The notes below the pieces were generated by a model. It saw nothing but the letters and a program-made list of their open reading frames with translations, was not told the DNA's origin and did not search any database. Made by a program: the position numbers and the translations under genes. A DNA stretch of 64,000 nucleotides from Takakia lepidozioides (Eukaryota > Streptophyta > Takakiopsida > Takakiales > Takakiaceae), in contig CM060732.1 in assembly GCA_030704615.1 (NCBI GenBank), forward strand, positions 65,453,053 through 65,517,052, given 5' to 3'. Position 1 is the stretch's first letter; every line of letters starts with the position of its first letter. Positions 1 through 10,022 of the stretch are shown here, piece by piece.

Positions 1-174
1 TACGCACACTGGTGGGCCGTTGAAAGATGAGAGTATGGCGATTGCCAACTCTAGCACTCGGGAGGGCCATACGGAGAAAACATTTTCTGGGGATCAGGCA
101 AGAGTTGGCAGCCTTCGGACGCCGCGAATGAATGGGTGAATGAGGGGAAATGGTACGACTATTCCAGGTGCTCA

Positions 175-1199
175 TTACATTGATCCAATTCTCCTTCCAA
201 ATGGCTCTTGCAATCTGAGAATCCCTCCGGCATGTCTCTGTTGCTTGGTACTACCCTCAGGTAGCTTGGTGTGAGGGTACAGATCTGTAATTGCTGCCCA
301 TTTGTCCCCTTCCTTGGAATAATGATCATCAACTCTTGTGCAATCAGCAGGGTTCACAAGCTTTGGCTCACATGAAACATCTTTCCCTATTTGATTTTCC
401 AGCTCCCTGTTGCCATCCTGGATTCCTTGTCCTTGCTTAGATTCTTCATGGGACATACTCCCCTTTATGGTTGGATCATGCAAAAATACCTTTTCCTCAA
501 CCCTGCCTTCTTTGTCAAATCTTTTCGTTTGGTGTTCACTATGATGCCTTGACTCCTTGGCCTGAGGACTGCTTCTCCATTGTGATATAGTCAATTCATC
601 AATCAACACCATATCTGCCAGTTCCTCTAGTGGTTTGGCTGTGTCACAATCAAATCCGTAGGCCGCAGGGTAGTCGCACTCTTGATGGCTGATACTCAAT
701 GTCCTCTTGATTTGTGTCTTGTTCTAAATGCACACCCGTAGATGACATTGGGATTTGCACAAGAGCTTGTAATCGAGGTGGGCACTCTTCATTGCTGCCT
801 GTTTGATTCTCTGTTGAACAAATGATATCTGCCAGGATTGCTTCTTCCATATCGTGCAGTGACGGCAACATCTTCATGACCTGCAACTACTACCCGCCTG
901 ATAACTGGGTGGGGCAGAGGCCTTACTAGGCAGCTGCAAGAAGTGTAATCTTTCTCTTTCTCTTCAGGACTCTCTCTTCCGATCAACATAATAACCACAT
1001 TGCCTCACACATCTATGCCATATTGTATACTGCAATCCTTCATTGGGCCGGCCTTGTGCGATCTATCTCCAGGGAGAGCGACCTCCAACCTGATATCCAT
1101 GATGTTACAGACTCCCGTGTTTGGGCTTAGAGTTATCAACCGGAGCTGTAACACAAGTTCTTCAACTTTAGCCTCAGTGTAATCTGTGCTGAGCGCCAA
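175..1199 (-). pseudogene. Unidentified broken coding fragments, antisense
   Basis: Three open stretches on the minus strand follow one another: about 1199-1005, 998-789 and then 886-175 in another frame. They read like one protein interrupted by a stop near 1004 and a frameshift near 880. The first contains LQLRLITLSPNTGVCNIMD and PGDRSHKAGPMKDCSIQYG, which look like genuine protein rather than random sequence. The last part is polar and low in structure. I do not recognise the family and see no catalytic motif. It may be a captured or decayed host gene fragment lying upstream of the hAT element. The stops and frame changes argue against a working gene. Confidence is low because no homologue was recognised. 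Confidence 0.25.
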
Positions 1200-1247
1200 T
1201 CCTGGACCCCAGGTGGTGCAAACTTCGTCGTAAGAATGACATATACG

Positions 1248-1660
1248 ATGGGTGCAGGCCCGGCCGGTTTGGGGGCAGCAATTAGACTAAAGCAACTGTG
1301 CATAGAGAAGGGCACTGATATGTCTGTGTGCGTGGTTGAGAAGGGTGCTGAAGTTGGTCAGCTCTCTGCCCCTCTCTTGTACGGTGCTTAGTTGTACAAT
1401 CTGGATGACAGCCAGACTAGCTTTGGATGACCAATTTGTACTTTTGCAGCACATAATGGATAGCAAGTTGGTTGGGGCGTAATGACAGTAGGTTGCTTCT
1501 TTGCCTCAGTGTCTATTGCCATGATCAATGTTGTTCATCGTGCAACAGAGATTTATACAGAACCTCGGCGCCTGACTGTTCCTGTATATGTGGCAGGTGC
1601 ACACATACTTTCGGGAAATGTGTTTGAACCACGGGCACTCAGTGAGCTCTTTCTAGATTA
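1248..1660 (+). pseudogene. Fragment of electron-transfer flavoprotein:ubiquinone oxidoreductase (ETFQO)
   Basis: ETFQO is a mitochondrial inner-membrane FAD/4Fe-4S protein that passes electrons from ETF to ubiquinone. Two exons of its N-terminal FAD-binding part are visible. Exon one (about 1248-1356) reads MGAGPAGLGAAIRLKQ and continues to SVCVVEKGAEVG. This contains the GxGxxG dinucleotide-binding loop and the EKG motif. Exon two (about 1596-1651) begins after a GGCAG acceptor and reads GAHILSGNVFEPRALSELF, the typical ETFQO segment, then hits a stop at about 1655. The retained intron and exon boundaries show capture from genomic DNA rather than a processed copy. No further ETFQO sequence follows. 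It lies in the same orientation as, and just upstream of, the hAT transposase, so it may be cargo of that element. Confidence 0.75.
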
Positions 1661-1796
1661 GAAGGATCAAGGCGTATGTCCTCAGTCCATACTTATGAAA
1701 ACTGGATGATGCAAGAGAGGTAGATGGCTTGGGGAGTGACTGTTTTCCGTTCATGATGTTATTCAGCTGGAAATGGAGTGATTGCTGATGAGTGCT

Positions 1797-3311
1797 GAAC
1801 TGACACTTTTGTCATCATAGCGCACTTTATTAATGAACAGTGGGAGCAATGTCATGTGACTCTTGGCATGTTTGAGACACCTGACACATCTGGGGCTGCC
1901 ATGGCACATCAAGTCAACAATCTTCTTGTGAAGTATGGCCTCAATACTCGCATTATTGCTTACGTCAAAGATGAGGGAGGTAACTTGGCCACTTTGACCA
2001 ATGCTTTGAATTCGGTGGTCTCATGTGCGTGTTTGGGGTTGGATTCTCCATTTGTGGGTAGTTGTTTTGGGCATGCAATGTCCAAGTGTTGCCAGTATGC
2101 AACAAATGATACAGAAGTATGCGCAGATATGAGATCGGTTTCTATTAAAAAATGCCCAATCAGAGTTGCAAAAAACCATTACTTGGACCAAAAAAAGTGG
2201 CAAAGGGAGACAAGAATAGGCAAAGGCATGTGTGGACAGTGGCATTCATCCCCGCAAACTGAAGACTCCGGTGAAGACACGGTTTGCTTCCAAGGTGATC
2301 CTCTTCCAAAAGACTTTGGAGTTTATGCAAGCCATAATCACTTGTTACTCTAGGCAAACCTCATTGGCACTGCAGTCTCGCATACCAAGTCCACAAGTGT
2401 GGGCCATTGCCCAATCAATTTCTACAGTTCTAGGGCCTGTGGTTCATGAGTGCATTATGAATCAATCTGGGGGATTTTGGTTGTTGTCCGATGCTCTTAA
2501 TGCAGCCATTGCCACAACAATTCGCATGCGAGGAAGTAGTGCTGGGGGGGCTGCAACTGTGGATCATTGCATGGGGGATTTCTCAACAGAGTTGACATTG
2601 TTGGAATGGCGGATGGCTCGAGAGGTGGTATATGTCGTGGAACCATTTCTTTCTTTTTTGGAAGGGTTTCAATCGCGCAAAGCTCACAATATGCTCGCGC
2701 GTATGCTTGACCCACGTTACAAGGGGTTGTCATTGGTATCACAATATGTGGGCAAAGAGCGTGCTTTGCATATTGTGTCCCAATATGATAGTATGGTGTT
2801 AGAGCCTCTTTTGGTAAAGTGTTTCAAGGTCTTACATCCGGATACTCCGGCCCAATCACAGCCCACTTCCACAATGGACGAGATGTCCTTATTTGGTGTG
2901 CATGACCACAATGAAGACATGACATTGACAGTGGTGAGAGAACAACTATCACATTTCAGAAGGACGAAGATAAATGAGGGTGAGTGCGTGGCTCCATTGA
3001 AATGGTGGAAAGAACACGAGTCTCTCTTTCCGTATGTGGGATTTTTGGCACGGCTAATTTTGGGCATAGTTGGATCTCAGATTGAAGCTGAGAGGGTTTT
3101 TAGTATTGCAGGTGTCATAACAAACTTGAGACGGTGCAGGTTAAATATTGAAAACCTTGATATGCTTGTGAGTGTAGTCAAGAATTGGCCAAATGATGCT
3201 AGAGTTGGTTGCTTTAGTACTTCCATGAAAGAGTTTTTGGATAGGGAAGAAGTCCTCTTAGATGAGAATGAGGACTTGATTGCAAAGGCAAACCTCTTTG
3301 AGGTAGACTGA
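1797..3311 (+). pseudogene. hAT-family transposase, decayed
   Basis: A hAT transposase cuts and pastes its element by a DDE mechanism. The reading starts near TDTFVIIAHFINEQWEQCHV and continues through SGAAMAHQVNNLLVKYGLNT and VKDEGGNL, the latter matching the second catalytic aspartate region. The C-terminal hATC dimerisation domain holds PLKWWKEHESLFP and SQIEAERVFSIAG, with the family's E/R signature, and the protein ends at a stop at 3309-3311. It is broken twice. The frame changes near 2150, in an A-run, and an in-frame TAG sits at 2217-2219 where a tryptophan (TGG) would be natural. No BED zinc finger or start is visible upstream, so the N-terminus is missing or lies outside the window. 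The last 98 bases are clearly related to the remnant at 63113-63206. Confidence 0.85.
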
Positions 3312-4044
3312 TTTGTCTTAGAGACAAATTATTGTTCAACATATTACACTATACTCCTTTGATTGGAGTTTGTTTATTTGTCATTTTTATTGAAAATTTC
3401 AGTGACATCCCGTGTACTTAGTTTGTTGTATGCTATATTGACAAAGCATCATCCAAAAAACACAAATTTATGTAGTTTTTTTTAGTTGTGCTTTTGCTGC
3501 ACCATAAAAGGTAACCATAGAATTACACATGTTTAATTTGTTTTGTATTTTGAATTAAGATCCTTATGTAGTTAGTTAGTTTTAGTTGTTCTTTGCTACA
3601 CCGTACGACAACTTATAAAATCTCTGGTTTTCCGTTTTTAATGGAGACCATGCGTATATAACTAGTTATATATACCATAAAAGACAATCACAAAAAACAT
3701 ATAAGTTTATTTACTTCTGTTTTACTAATAAATTCCCTGGTTTTAGTTGAAAATTCTCAGTATGACCAATCAGATCAGTTCATCTAATTTTCCAGAAGAA
3801 TAAAAAATTAAAAGAATTTAATATATTTAAAAAAAAGAACCGGAACCTAACCGGGAACCGGTGTTTTTTTTCCAGCAACTAACCGGTAACCGGAACCGCC
3901 CCCATGTTAAAAAGTCAGAACCTGAACTGGACCGGAACCGCCTTAATAAAAAATAACCGGATCCGGATCCGGAACCGTCTCTTCAAAAATTTGTGGAACC
4001 GGAACCGGAGGTTCCTTCATAAAGGCAAGAACCGCCCAACACTG
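1797..4044 (+). mobile_element. hAT element, 3' portion with terminal inverted repeat
   Basis: Downstream of the transposase stop there is about 520 bp of AT-rich sequence. A subterminal zone follows (3837-4030) packed with GGAACCGG/CCGGTTCC-type motifs, and the element ends at 4044 with CCGCCCAACACTG. That terminus is nearly the same as the end of the complete element at 62764-63926, which has GGCAAGAACCGCACAACACTG. The expected 8-bp target duplication on this side would be TTATATAC (4045-4052). I could not find a matching 5' terminus (CAGTGTTG) between 1 and 1797, so the 5' end is deleted or lies before the window. Confidence 0.8.
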
Positions 4045-4095
4045 TTATATACCCTCCAGCCTCCAAGCCTCACACGCTCGACAAATTAGATCCAA

Positions 4096-4890
4096 TGTTG
4101 CGACCGCTCCAGGTCGCACGAGGAAGTCGCATATTTTTTTTAAAAAAAAACTGTTGTGACCACCCTCATGCTAGTGGTCGCACCTATTAAAAAAAAGAAA
4201 AATGTTGCGACCACCCCCATGCTCGTGGTCACAGAGATTATTTAAAAATAAATAAAAATAAAAATAAAATTGTTGCGACCACCCCCTTGCTGGTGGTCGC
4301 ACCTATTAAAAAAACAGAAAATTTCTGCGACCACCCCCCTGCTGGTGGTCGCACCTATTAAACAAATAGAAAATCTCTGCGACCACCCCATGCTAGTGGT
4401 TGCACCTATTATAAAAAAGAAAAATGCTGCGACCACCCCCACGCTGGTGGTTGCACCTATTAAAAAAAATAAAAATGTTGCGACCAACCCCATGCTCGTG
4501 GACACAGAGAATTTGTTTTAAAAATAAAAATAAAAAATAAAAAAATCTGCGACCACCCCCCTACCGGTGGTCGCACCTATTAAAAAAACAGAAAAATGCT
4601 GGGACCACCCCATGCTGGTGGTCGCAGATATTAAAAAATAGAAAAATGTTGCGACCGCCCCTCTGATGGTGGTCGCACCTATTACAAATAAAATAAGAAT
4701 TGTGCGACCACCAGTAGCGGTGGTCGCAACTATTTAAGAAAAGAAAAAAATGCGACCACCCTTGCTGGTGGTCGCATCTATTTTTAAAAAACAAAAAATG
4801 CTGCGACAACCCCTCTGCTAGTGGTCGCAACTATTAAAAAATAAGATAAATTCTGCGACCACCACCATTTGGAGGTTGCACCAATTTAAG
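4096..4890. repeat. Tandem array of about 15 hairpin-forming units
   Basis: Each unit is about 48-70 bp and has an inverted repeat built from GCGACCACC and GGTGGTCGC around a short centre such as CCCTTGCT. An A-rich spacer of the CCTATTAAAAAAA type follows. I count roughly 15 units, the first and last degenerate. Two units (near 4202 and 4476) carry a different, longer spacer (CACAGAGA followed by AAAATAAAAATA), five units apart. This suggests a higher-order repeat of about 275 bp. Open frames through the array encode CDHQ-type repeats on the minus strand and are artefacts. The array lies between the hAT 3' end and the En/Spm-like gene. Confidence 0.9.
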
Positions 4891-5042
4891 AATAATGATT
4901 TAAAAATGACCTCAACTATTGGCGGATGGAGTAATTGATAAAACAATTCATTCACTTGCCAAGGTGTCGCTTGGAATACAATGTGTCCACCTACGTGGCA
5001 TATTTTTCACCTAACTCATGTTTTACTGATTTCTCGGCAAAA

Positions 5043-5092
5043 CTGACGTGACGTTGGTCGCGTCAGCGTCAGGTCCCACGTGACGTGACGTC
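5043..5092. promoter_or_regulatory. Cluster of five ACGT cores (bZIP/bHLH-type sites)
   Basis: Five ACGT cores fall within 50 bp, at 5046, 5051, 5078, 5083 and 5088. They include a CACGTG G-box and a GACGTC C-box in overlapping array. The cluster ends about 35 bp upstream of the proposed start codon at 5128. ACGT cores are the standard binding core of plant bZIP factors. A promoter role is an inference from position only. Confidence 0.4.
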
Positions 5093-5127
5093 ACTGATGT
5101 GTGCAATCCTGGGCGCCGCTGCCGGCT

Positions 5128-6706
5128 ATGCTCCACATCTGGAATCTACTTCCAGTGGCGCTTCGGGAGGGGATAGAGCGGGCACATCCGGAAACGGGGA
5201 CTCCTCCCACATCGGGTGACACCAGGGGCAAGTCGGACAAGCTTGCAAAGGTACAACTGTCGCACTTTGTTCCATGATTTATCATTTCATTTGCATGCAT
5301 GATTTTCTTTGTTGTTTGTTTCTTTTTTTGAATTTGGAGGGGTTATTTGTCTTCAGGAGGCAGCAACATGGCTGGCCTTATTGGTGCAGTCTAGTGGGGT
5401 TGCCAATGAGGGAGAGCACGTGGTGTTCATGAAGGACCCGAACACCAAAGGTAAGAAGAAGAGGCCTCGATCTCCCGAGATCCCTTTTACCATCAATGAA
5501 GGGGCTGCCGAGGAGAGAGAGAGAAGGGAGAGGGAGAAGGAGAGAGATGAAGTAGCGGGGAAGGGGAAGGAGATGGTCGTGGAGAAGAGGAAGGAAAAGA
5601 AGAAGAAGAAAAAGAAGTCCCATGGAGAGGAAGGGGTGAGTGTGCATGCGGGGGAGGGCAGTGGGGTAACAAAGGAGCAGGGGAAGGAGGCTATAAAGAA
5701 AGGAGAGGGTGGGATGGCCTTGGCGATACAGGACATGGAGTTAGCAAAGATCATGGTGCCACCGGTGGAGGTGAATCGCCATGGTGACCCCTGCGGTGTG
5801 TTCTGGTAGGCTATGAAGAAGTTAGCATTCGAACTCGTAGTGAGGTGGTTCCCTTTGCACATCGAGTGGGCTAATCAGCACTTTGGCGCAAAGCGGGCGT
5901 ATGCCCGTGAGTTAGACCGCCAGTTTCCGGGCAATTGGAGTGACACAAGGGTGATGGAGATGGTGGGGCGAAACTTGAAGGACAGGAGGTACCGTGCCAG
6001 ACAGATCATTCGGAGGGCAATAGAAAAGGGGGCCATATCCAAACCACCTTATGGAATTACACAGGTTGGCAAATCCTGAATCATGTCACCTTCCATTTGT
6101 CGCATGTGCATTAATGAGGTGGATTCGATGCAACGTATGTGTGTAATTCACTAATTGTTGGGGGGGGGGGGGGCGGGGGATAGGTATCGTGGGATGCACT
6201 CATTGCGGGAGAGACTGATGCCGCAAACAAGGCCAAATTTGACCGGGCACGCGAAGCAACAACAGTCCGCCTTGACAAGCGCGAATCCACACACAAGTGG
6301 GGCGCAGGCGGATCCAAGGGTTTTATCTTGCGATTTGTAAGTCGTACTTCCCTATGGATTTTGTTATGTCTTCTTTCTGGCTCCATCATCGCGAAGAACT
6401 GACTTTAATTTATGGCATGTGTAGCAACGTGCGTTTGAGAGGAAGCCATCTCCGGTAGAGTGCAACTACGCCAAGGAGCATGGTTGGCAATCCCTCATGA
6501 AGAACATGGCCAACACAGAGGGGATGAGTGCACTACAAGGCACTAGTATGGATGAGGTCGAGGGTCATGCCCAGGGATTGGATGAGAGCTTTGTGGGACT
6601 TAGGGGAACGCCACCTCATTTACGTGCTCTGACAAAGGGCGCGGAGTCATCAGGCTCATCGGATAGCTCTGAGTCCTCCACTGAGGATGAAGATGAGGAT
6701 GACTAG
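5128..6706 (+). pseudogene. En/Spm-associated (Ptta-like) protein gene, one in-frame stop
   Basis: Four exons join with phase-0 GT..AG introns: 5128-5250, 5357-6064, 6184-6336 and 6425-6706 (422 codons including the stop). Exon 2 has a lysine/glutamate-rich low-complexity tract, then WFPLHIEWANQHFGAKRA and GRNLKDRRYRARQIIRRAI. Exon 3 has VSWDALIAGETDAANKAKF and ends HKWGAGGSKGFILRF. The spacing of W, K/A-rich and H-x-G-S-K motifs resembles the plant transposase Ptta/En/Spm family, a CACTA accessory protein of unknown biochemical role. Exon 4 ends in an acidic serine-rich tail. A TAG at 5807-5809 sits inside exon 2, so this is either a nonsense mutation or a consensus error. An alternative is a shorter gene starting at 5813. 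The family assignment is tentative, although the nearby CACTA terminus fits it. Confidence 0.5.
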
Positions 6707-6984
6707 TCCTAGTCCATGTAGGTCCTAGGGTCAGTCTACTGAACCCTTGTGAGCTTTTCAGCTCATTTCTTGTAAATATATTTCCATATTTCCATCTTCC
6801 ATCTTATTCATGTGTCGCACCGTCCTCACCCTCGATTCATGCTTGCTGAATTGTGTACCTGCTAACTCAGAGAAATGGAACTGTAAGTTCTCCCATCCCC
6901 AAATACAACACCAGGAAAAAAAACCACCCCCAATTCATCCCCAAAATGAACCCCCAACCCCCCCCCCCACCAGGCTGCCCTTGC

Positions 6985-7639
6985 GACTGCAGCACGTCAG
7001 CAATGGCGACATGTTTTTTGGGCGGGGGTCGCAAGCAGCGACGGTCGGGCGTCGCAAATCCCATTTGCAAGCGGCAACGCCCGACACCCCTTGCGACGTG
7101 TTTTTTAGTCCGGGGGTCGCAAGCCGCGACGCCCTGGCGTCGCGGAGACCGCCACCCTGCCTGCGCCACGTTTTTTTTTTAATTAAATTTAAAACAAAAG
7201 CGACGCCGAAGTGTCGCAACAACCCACGCCCGGGCGTGGCGGGGACCGACTCCTGCTGTTTTGTGCCACGCCCAATAGTCGGTTGCAGCAACGCACGGGC
7301 GTCGCTTGGCGTACCACCCGGCTGACTCCCGGGCAGGTTAGAAAAAAAGAAAAGGGATGCGACGCCGCGCCGGCGCCCCCACCAACGCCGTCGGCTGGAG
7401 GGCCGCAACGGCGAGACGTCGCTCGAAGAGGCTCCTGCCATTGGCGCGGACGGCCTGAAAAACCGACGTCCGACAGTCGCGGGCGGGGGCTCGCGACCCC
7501 CATACGTCGCATTTTGCGACGTCATTTTGGCGACGGCCGGGCGTCGCAAATTCTGCGCCTCCCGCGTGCCTGAAAAGGGCGTTTTCCCGACGCTGCGGCG
7601 TGGCGCGAGCGTCGCAAAGGCCCCCCTTTTCCTGTAGTG
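6985..7639. mobile_element. CACTA (En/Spm) 3' terminus with GCGAC-rich subterminal repeats
   Basis: The right end, read on the minus strand, begins CACTACAGGAAAAGGGGGG at 7639, the classic CACTA terminal form. Inside it lies 650 bp rich in GCGACG/GTCGCA pentamers in both orientations, as expected for the subterminal repeats that CACTA transposases bind. The three bases beyond the end are CAC. I did not find a matching left terminus upstream, so its extent is unknown and may include the En/Spm-like gene at 5128-6706. Long open frames here on both strands follow from GC richness and are not genes. Confidence 0.65.
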
Positions 7640-7867
7640 CACGGGGACCCAATGCGGGTGCTTGGTGCCATTGGAAAGCCCTTGACGAGGAGGGGTGCAT
7701 GGGCTTGGTCTCATGATTTTTTTGGACCTGCGGTGTGGGAGATGTGGAATTCCAAGTACTTTTGGTCGCTAGAAATTCACAAATGGTTGGAGCCTCGACG
7801 GGAGAGATATCAAGGGAAAGGTCTCCGGTTCAAATCTGGTCGTAGGCTCTGGGGAAAAAAACTTACT

Positions 7868-8665
7868 TAGATGACATTGGACACTTGGGCCAGCGGCAAA
7901 TGCTACCCTAGAGGTTGCATTTGGGCCTCAACATAGGAAACGCACTTTGATACATAGGGGATTGCACTTGGACTTCGATGACACTGGACACTTGGGCCAA
8001 CGGTAGAGGCTACCCTAGAGGTCGCACTTGGGCCTCGACATAAGAGACGCACCTGGATACATATAGGGGATTCATGCACTTGGACCTAGATGACACTTGA
8101 CACTTGGCCAACAGCACATGCTACCCTAGTGAAAATTTGGACCTACCGGCCGAGGATGGTAGAGATATATTGAACAATTTTGGTCGCTGAAAATTCAACT
8201 AAATTACAAAATTAAGTGTTGGAATGACCCTGAAGGTCACACTTGGGCCTCTACATGGGAGATTGCAGTTGGGCTTAGATGGGCCTTAACATAGGAGACG
8301 CACTTGGATACGTAGGAAATTGCACTTGGTCTTACATTTCAATTCTTCACACATGGGCCTCGACATCAGAGATGCACTTGGATACATAGGGGATTGCACT
8401 TGGACTTACATGATACTTGACACTTGGGCCAACGGCACAGGCTAACCTAGAGGTCGCACTTGGGCCTCGACATAGGAGACGCACTTGAATACATAGGAGA
8501 TTGCACTTGGGCTTAGATAACACTTGACACTTGGGCCAACGGCACAGACTACCCTAGAGGTCACACTTGGGCCTCGACATAGGAGACGCACTGGGTCTTA
8601 GATACATAGGAGATCGTGCATTTGGGCTTAGACACTTGGGCCAACGGCACATGCTACCCTATCAT
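7868..8665. repeat. Tandem repeat, period about 107 bp, about seven copies
   Basis: The phrase CACTTGGGCCAACGG recurs near 7885, 7994, 8102, 8419, 8530 and 8634, with a degenerate stretch between 8150 and 8340. Each unit also has GGTCGCACTTGGGCCTCGAC and GGAGACGCACTTGGATACAT. Copies differ by point changes and small indels, so the array is old. No coding potential is seen. Confidence 0.85.
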
Positions 8666-8786
8666 TCATTAAATGAGGGTTTATGAAAACTCTTTCATGA
8701 TAAATGTTGATGATCTAAATTTGGTCTTCAATTATGACTTAGCTTTGTTTAATGGCGTTGTAGAATAAAAGATGGGACTTTGATAT

Positions 8787-9412
8787 CATGTTTAACTCAA
8801 CATGCCAACATCGTTAGTTCTTCTAGTAGAGACAGAGGATGCCGCAACGGCAAAGAAGACAACCTCTATCCCTACCTTTCTTACTTCTTATTAACTTGAC
8901 TGATACGCTACATATGTGTTTGAATGGCTGTTGTGCTTTTATTTATCTGAAGGAAAGTGACCAGCGATGGTGTGTAGTCTGATCCGTGACGCTTGTTCAG
9001 CCCACATTCTTGGTAGGATTACCACTCTCCTTTGCGATGGTGTTGTATGGTGCAGTGTACTGATAGGTGGCGTCTCATGATCCGGCCCTTGATTATTTGG
9101 AACACATTGCCACAGTCTAATTGCTAACAGCACACTTAACACATGGAAAGCATCGCTCTCCCCTTTACACAAGCATATCAAAATACTCCAAGAACACTCA
9201 ATACTTATGTGTATGAACACTGTACATCAGTTATAATGATGACCTCTCCATCTTCGGCCCTTCTCTAACTTCCTTCTCATATATTGCCAAGCGGCCACCC
9301 TTCAAGCATGTGGGGTTCCACGCTGCTACACACCAACTCCCTATCTTTTCCCATGTTATTATTTACTAAGCCACTAAATGCAAGGTTGCGGGTGTTATCC
9401 CCTCTTAGCGGG
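8787..9412. repeat. LTR-like dispersed repeat, copy 1
   Basis: This segment matches 35893-36620 over most of its length. It shares GATGCCGCAACGGCAAAGAA (here) or GATGCCGCAGCGG (there), then the CTATCCCTACCTTTCTTACT tract, and runs to GTGTTATCCCC. The second copy abuts a tRNA-primer-like site and a gypsy gag remnant, which is why I call it an LTR. Here no internal region is attached, so it may be a solo LTR. Its downstream flank (9413-9590) is rich in TATGCAT-type motifs, and a similar TATGCAT-rich stretch lies at 21100-21200. Confidence 0.55.
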
Positions 9413-9716
9413 GGTTGCTATTCCATATGCACAGGTTGCGTGCATGCATGCACAAAATCCCTTATTATATATGCATGTGACAAATTTGTATGCACACATT
9501 GTAGAATGTATGCAATGGAGTTATATAACATAGAATACGACGTATTTATTGCATATGCAAATGTTACATCATATGCATATAGAAAAAAATAAAATAAAAA
9601 TCTTAGCTAACAAAATCAGTAGTCAATGGTCAAAGATGCATGTGACCACTAACTCCAACTAATGCACCACCTTAAACTGAAGAGAATACAAGATCCCTGG
9701 CCAAAGTAATAGTTTG

Positions 9717-9933
9717 CAAACTTGTATTCAAAGAAAACAGTTTCATATTAACCAAAATATGGACTTTTGTACTAACAAATGCATATGTGTCATGTTTGGA
9801 ACCACCACATTGCATGTCTGTTTGTAATGCCAAGCAGTTCTATAATTTGAAAACTTGTATGACAGGTACACAAGTTCCATTTTAACCAAAATAGGAACTT
9901 TTGTACTAACAAATGCTACGTGTCATGTTTGGA
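9717..9933. repeat. Direct repeat, about 84 bp twice, 133 bp apart
   Basis: Copies at 9717-9800 and 9850-9933 share AACTTGTAT, TTAACCAAAATA, ACTTTTGTACTAACAAATGC and GTGTCATGTTTGGA. They lie just downstream of the 3' end of the Mutator-like gene. No function is evident. Confidence 0.7.
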
Positions 9934-10022
9934 ATAAAGTAGTAACAAGATAATTACATGTCACATGCATGAAAATGAACGGCACAAGTTAGAGGTTCTT
10001 TTTTTGTGCATTTCATGTGTCA

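Noticed and set aside
1-1797. Left terminus of the first hAT element
   Set aside because: CAGTGT occurs near 1177 and 1508, but is followed by unrelated bases and lacks a TTATATAC flank.
2232-3311. A separate 359-residue hAT transposase gene starting at 2232
   Set aside because: The frame continues the transposase upstream across a frameshift and a TAG. The first methionine is internal to the domain.
4242-4830. CRISPR-like array or coding repeats
   Set aside because: Regular repeats with short spacers, but spacers are A-rich and similar to each other, units are diverged hairpins, and the genome is a plant's.
6935-7714. 259-codon open frame on the minus strand
   Set aside because: It lies in the GC-rich subterminal zone of a CACTA element. 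Long frames exist on both strands and no domain is recognisable.
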